Source: an uncultured Enterobacterales bacterium
GTDB taxonomy: Bacteria; Pseudomonadota; Gammaproteobacteria; Enterobacterales; Enterobacteriaceae
Length of the DNA: 64,000 bases
NCBI GenBank assembly: GCA_946478305.1
Contig: CAMLBO010000012.1
Span: 1-64,000 of the forward strand
Direction of reading: 5' to 3'
Below the pieces are notes generated by a model. That model was not told where the DNA came from. It did not search any database and saw only the letters and a program-made list of their open reading frames with translations. The translations under genes and the position numbers were made by a program. Positions 61,168 to 64,000 of the stretch are shown in pieces (position 1 is the first letter of the stretch; each line of letters begins with the position of its first letter).

Positions 61168-62622
61168 ATGTCACTCCAAGCCAGCTGGAGACTTACGCCG
61201 CTGTTCGCCGTTTTACTTTTGGCGGGCTGCGCCTCCAGCGATAACATCGCGCCTCAGTCAACCTTGCTGGACAATCAGCAACTGAAACTGGCTCAGCCAA
61301 AAGTCAGTTCGCTGTCTATCAGTCCGCAGTGGTGGCGCAGCCTTAACGATCCGCAACTTGATAATCTGATGACAACGACGTTGCAAAACTCGCCATCACT
61401 GCGTCAGGCGGCGGCTCGGGTGCGTGAAGCCCAAAGCGTGGCAGGTGAAGCCAGCGCGGCTAACGGACCTTATCTGGATTTGAACGGAACCACCAAGCGT
61501 GAGCGTGTTTCCAAAAATACGATCCCGCCGTTCCTGACCAGCTATCCCGACGCACCGATCTTCGACAGCACCAACACGCTGGGGTTGAATCTGAGTTATG
61601 AGTTTGACTGGTGGGGTAAATACCGTAATCAGGTTAATGCGGCCAAGGCCCAGGTCGATTCAGCCAGAGCTGAACAGGCACAAGCTGCACTGACCCTGAC
61701 CAGTTCAGTAGCATCGGCCTACTATCAGTTGCAAGCTAATCTGGCAGTACAAAAAGTCCTGCAACAGGAAGTGGGTAATAATCAGCATCTGGCAGATTTA
61801 CGTAAAGCACAGTATCAGGCTGGGATTTATGGCGTGGATGTGCCGCAGCAAACTCAGGCACAGGCCGACAGTGCGCGTCAGCAAATTATCGAATCCCAAT
61901 CTCAAATTGATCAGTTAAAACATCAGCTGTCGGCTCTGGCAGGCCTCGGCCCGAATGCGATGAATAATCTTCACGCCGTTCCCCTTCCAGCGGCCGATGC
62001 CATCGCGCCGAAGGGTGATCTGACCCTTGATTTGCTGGGCAAGCGCCCGGATATCGCGGCACAGCGCGCGCTGGTCGAGTCTTATTCACAACGTATTCAG
62101 GCTGCGAAGAAAGAGTTCTATCCAAGCCTGTCAATCAGTGCGTTTGGCGGCTTCAACACCACTAACTACGGTGGTACATCGCCAAACCTGCTGGATGCGG
62201 CCAGTAAAGCCTGGAATATCGCGCCAGCGATCTCATTACCTATCTTCCATGCAGGTGCCCTGCGCGCCAAGCTGGGCGAAGAATCTGCGCTCTATGACCA
62301 GTCGGTCGAGTCTTACAATCAGACCATCCTGTCGGCTATCCAGCAAACCGCAGATGCAATGACTATCGCAAAAAGTAGTGTCGATCAGTTGCAGCAGGCG
62401 TCGTCTGCTGTGAAATCGATCGAAGATGTGTATCGGGTTGCCGATGCGCGTTACAAAGCTGGCGTTATCGGGCGGGATGAGTTGTTAACCGGCCAGTCAG
62501 CGCTGTTGCAGCAGCAACAGGCCCAACTGAACGCCAGCAGTAATTTAATGCAGGCGAAAATCAGCTTAATCCGTGCGCTTGGGGGGGGATATCAGGCCCC
62601 GGCTGCGGAACAAAAATCATAA
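61168..62622 (+). CDS. Outer-membrane efflux lipoprotein (NodT/OMF family) in the emr operon
   Basis: TolC-like exit duct for a tripartite pump. 484 residues. Lipobox LLLAGC with Cys21, then SISPQWWRSLNDPQLDNL, typical of OprM/NodT-type factors, and two OEP repeats with long coiled coils (about 60-270 and 280-470). It sits 22 bases after mprA and 28 before emrA. E. coli emrAB has no such gene and uses TolC. A run of eight G (62581-62588) is 12 codons before the stop. Confidence 0.94.
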   Translation: MSLQASWRLTPLFAVLLLAGCASSDNIAPQSTLLDNQQLKLAQPKVSSLSISPQWWRSLNDPQLDNLMTTTLQNSPSLRQAAARVREAQSVAGEASAANGPYLDLNGTTKRERVSKNTIPPFLTSYPDAPIFDSTNTLGLNLSYEFDWWGKYRNQVNAAKAQVDSARAEQAQAALTLTSSVASAYYQLQANLAVQKVLQQEVGNNQHLADLRKAQYQAGIYGVDVPQQTQAQADSARQQIIESQSQIDQLKHQLSALAGLGPNAMNNLHAVPLPAADAIAPKGDLTLDLLGKRPDIAAQRALVESYSQRIQAAKKEFYPSLSISAFGGFNTTNYGGTSPNLLDAASKAWNIAPAISLPIFHAGALRAKLGEESALYDQSVESYNQTILSAIQQTADAMTIAKSSVDQLQQASSAVKSIEDVYRVADARYKAGVIGRDELLTGQSALLQQQQAQLNASSNLMQAKISLIRALGGGYQAPAAEQKS

Positions 62623-62650
62623 AAAAACAAGACTCAGCGTGGAGAAAACC

Positions 62651-63847
62651 ATGAGCGAAAATGCGGGCATTCAGGCGACGCCACCGCAGGATTCGGTTGT
62701 TGCAAAACAACCTACCAAGAAAAAGAAATCACGCAAAATTGCATTGCTGTTCTTAACGGGGGTTTTTGTCATTATCGCCATCGCCTACCTGCTTTACTGG
62801 CTGCTGGTGTTACGTCATTTCCAGAGTACTGATGACTCATATGTCGCCGGGAATCAGGTACAAATCATGGCGCAGGTTTCGGGTAGCGTGACCAGCGTGA
62901 ATTTCGACAGCACTGACTTCGTCAAAAAAGGCGATCCACTGGTGGTGCTGGATCCGACCGATGCCGAACAGGCCTTCGAGCGGGCCAAAACTGGTCTGGC
63001 AAACAACGTGCGCCAGACCCACCAGCTGATCATCAATGGCCGTCAGTATCAGGCCAATGTGGCACTGCGTCAGACTCAGTTACAGCAGGCGCAGACTGAC
63101 CTCAAACGCCGCGTGGTGCTGGGCAATGTAGATGCTATCGGCCGTGAAGAACTGCAACATGCTCACGATGCCGTTGACAGCGCTAAAGCACAGCTCGACG
63201 TCGCAGTTCAGCAGTACAATGCCAATCAGGCAATGGTACTGAACACGCCAGTCGACCAACAACCGCAGGTTCTGCAAGCAGCGGCACAGGTACGCGATGC
63301 CTGGCTGGCACTGCAGCGTACCCGCGTGGTCAGCCCAATCGACGGTTATGTTTCACGCCGTTCGGTACAGGTTGGCCAGCAAATCACGCCGGGAACCGCA
63401 CTGATGGCCGTCGTACCGGCGAATCACATTTGGGTCGATGCGAACTTTAAAGAGACGCAGATTGCCAATATGCGAATCGGCCAGTCAGCCACCGTCGTCA
63501 GTGATATGTACGGTGATGCCGTGACCTATAAAGGCAAAGTGGTCGGTATGGATATGGGTACCGGCGGCGCGTTCTCGCTGTTACCGGCACAGAATGCGAC
63601 CGGCAACTGGATCAAAGTGGTTCAGCGCCTGCCGGTACGTATCGAACTGGATGACGAGCAAGTCGCAAAACATCCGCTGCGTATCGGTTTATCTGCGCTG
63701 GTCACAGTAGATACTCAGGATCTGAACGGTCTGGTACTGGCCGATAAAGTCCGTACCGAACCTTTATACCAGACCACGGCGCTGACGCTGGATCTGGCGC
63801 CGGTTAACGCCATCATTGCAGATGTTATTAATGCAAATGCAGGCTAA
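62651..63847 (+). CDS. emrA: Multidrug efflux membrane-fusion protein EmrA
   Basis: HlyD-family adaptor joining EmrB to the outer-membrane duct. 398 residues (E. coli 390). Lys-rich cytoplasmic tail, one TM (about 36-57), barrel-sandwich segment STDDSYVAGNQVQIMAQVSG, coiled coil (about 100-200), and RVVSPIDGYVSRRSVQVGQQI. Start ATG 62651 has GTGGAGAAAA upstream. Confidence 0.97.
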   Translation: MSENAGIQATPPQDSVVAKQPTKKKKSRKIALLFLTGVFVIIAIAYLLYWLLVLRHFQSTDDSYVAGNQVQIMAQVSGSVTSVNFDSTDFVKKGDPLVVLDPTDAEQAFERAKTGLANNVRQTHQLIINGRQYQANVALRQTQLQQAQTDLKRRVVLGNVDAIGREELQHAHDAVDSAKAQLDVAVQQYNANQAMVLNTPVDQQPQVLQAAAQVRDAWLALQRTRVVSPIDGYVSRRSVQVGQQITPGTALMAVVPANHIWVDANFKETQIANMRIGQSATVVSDMYGDAVTYKGKVVGMDMGTGGAFSLLPAQNATGNWIKVVQRLPVRIELDDEQVAKHPLRIGLSALVTVDTQDLNGLVLADKVRTEPLYQTTALTLDLAPVNAIIADVINANAG

Positions 63848-63864
63848 AACCTCCGGAGGCCTCT

Positions 63865-64000
63865 GTGGCAAATAAACCGCTGGTAGGCGCACCGCTGGCC
63901 TGGATGACCGTGGCTTTGTCGCTGGCCACGTTCATGCAGGTGCTGGATTCGACCATCGCCAACGTGGCAATTCCCACTATTGCCGGGAATCTGGGTGCCT
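63865..64000 (+). CDS. emrB: Multidrug MFS pump EmrB, 5' end only
   Basis: GTG 63865 with CCGGAGG upstream opens a frame reading AWMTVALSLATFMQVLDSTI, then ANVAIPTIAGNLG, matching the first membrane helix and motif D1 of EmrB (14-TM drug:H+ antiporter). It runs off the right edge after 45 codons. Last visible gene of the mprA-OMF-emrA-emrB operon. Confidence 0.96.
   Translation, partial: MANKPLVGAPLAWMTVALSLATFMQVLDSTIANVAIPTIAGNLGA

Overview
The window is chromosomal DNA from a member of the order Enterobacterales. Gene order csrA-alaS-recX-recA-pncC-mltB, then mutS-rpoS-nlpD-pcm-surE-truD-ispF-ispD-ftsB, cysC-cysN-cysD, cysH-cysI-cysJ, queD/queE, eno-pyrG, mazG-relA and barA is the familiar E. 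coli/Yersinia/Serratia backbone. CsrA and the LexA box of recA are almost or fully identical to those of E. coli. Several traits point away from Escherichia and towards a Yersiniaceae-like lineage such as Rahnella, Ewingella, Rouxiella or Serratia: cysG heads the cysDNC operon, mltB lies next to mutS, ERIC-type repeats are scattered between genes, and RecX is enlarged. The genus is an inference.

Layout. 1-0.2 kb: a partial tRNA-Arg(ACG) and a complete tRNA-Ser(GCT). 0.5-7.4 kb: csrA, alaS, recX, recA, pncC and mltB on the minus strand. 7.7-17.2 kb: mutS (plus) converges on rpoS, followed by the nlpD-pcm-surE-truD-ispF-ispD-ftsB chain and ygbE. 17.2-27.6 kb: sulfate assimilation (cysG-cysD-cysN-cysC, then cysJ-cysI-cysH) with iap between the two blocks. 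The place where E. coli carries cas genes and a CRISPR array holds only an ERIC element. 27.9-36.9 kb: a secreted alpha/beta hydrolase, queD, queE, eno-pyrG, mazG and relA. 37.2-39.9 kb: barA.

40-51 kb is the accessory section. It has a cellobiose/chitobiose-type PTS pair (IIA and IIC, no IIB), a PLP-dependent amino-acid deaminase-like enzyme downstream of a glycerate kinase, an aldo-keto reductase (Gpr/YghZ), a secreted NlpC/P60 peptidase, and a 2-hydroxycarboxylate transporter divergent from a CitA/CitB-type two-component system. 51.7-56.4 kb is proU (proV-proW) with two tandem proX genes. 56.5-64 kb has a decayed hicAB toxin-antitoxin pair, a LysR regulator divergent from an MFS exporter, ygaZ-ygaH (valine export), and mprA-outer-membrane-factor-emrA-emrB (the last gene runs off the end).

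How it fits together. The conserved part serves SOS and mismatch repair, general stress, isoprenoid synthesis, cysteine synthesis, queuosine synthesis and ppGpp signalling. I did not find a clearly new multi-gene system. The points most worth a second look are the first ProX copy with changed ligand-pocket residues, the citrate-type sensor beside a 2-hydroxycarboxylate carrier, the PTS locus without IIB under a CelR-like operator, the ERIC-derived hairpin spacer inside cysJ-cysI, and the hicAB ruin. No prophage, insertion sequence, integrase or CRISPR array is visible.
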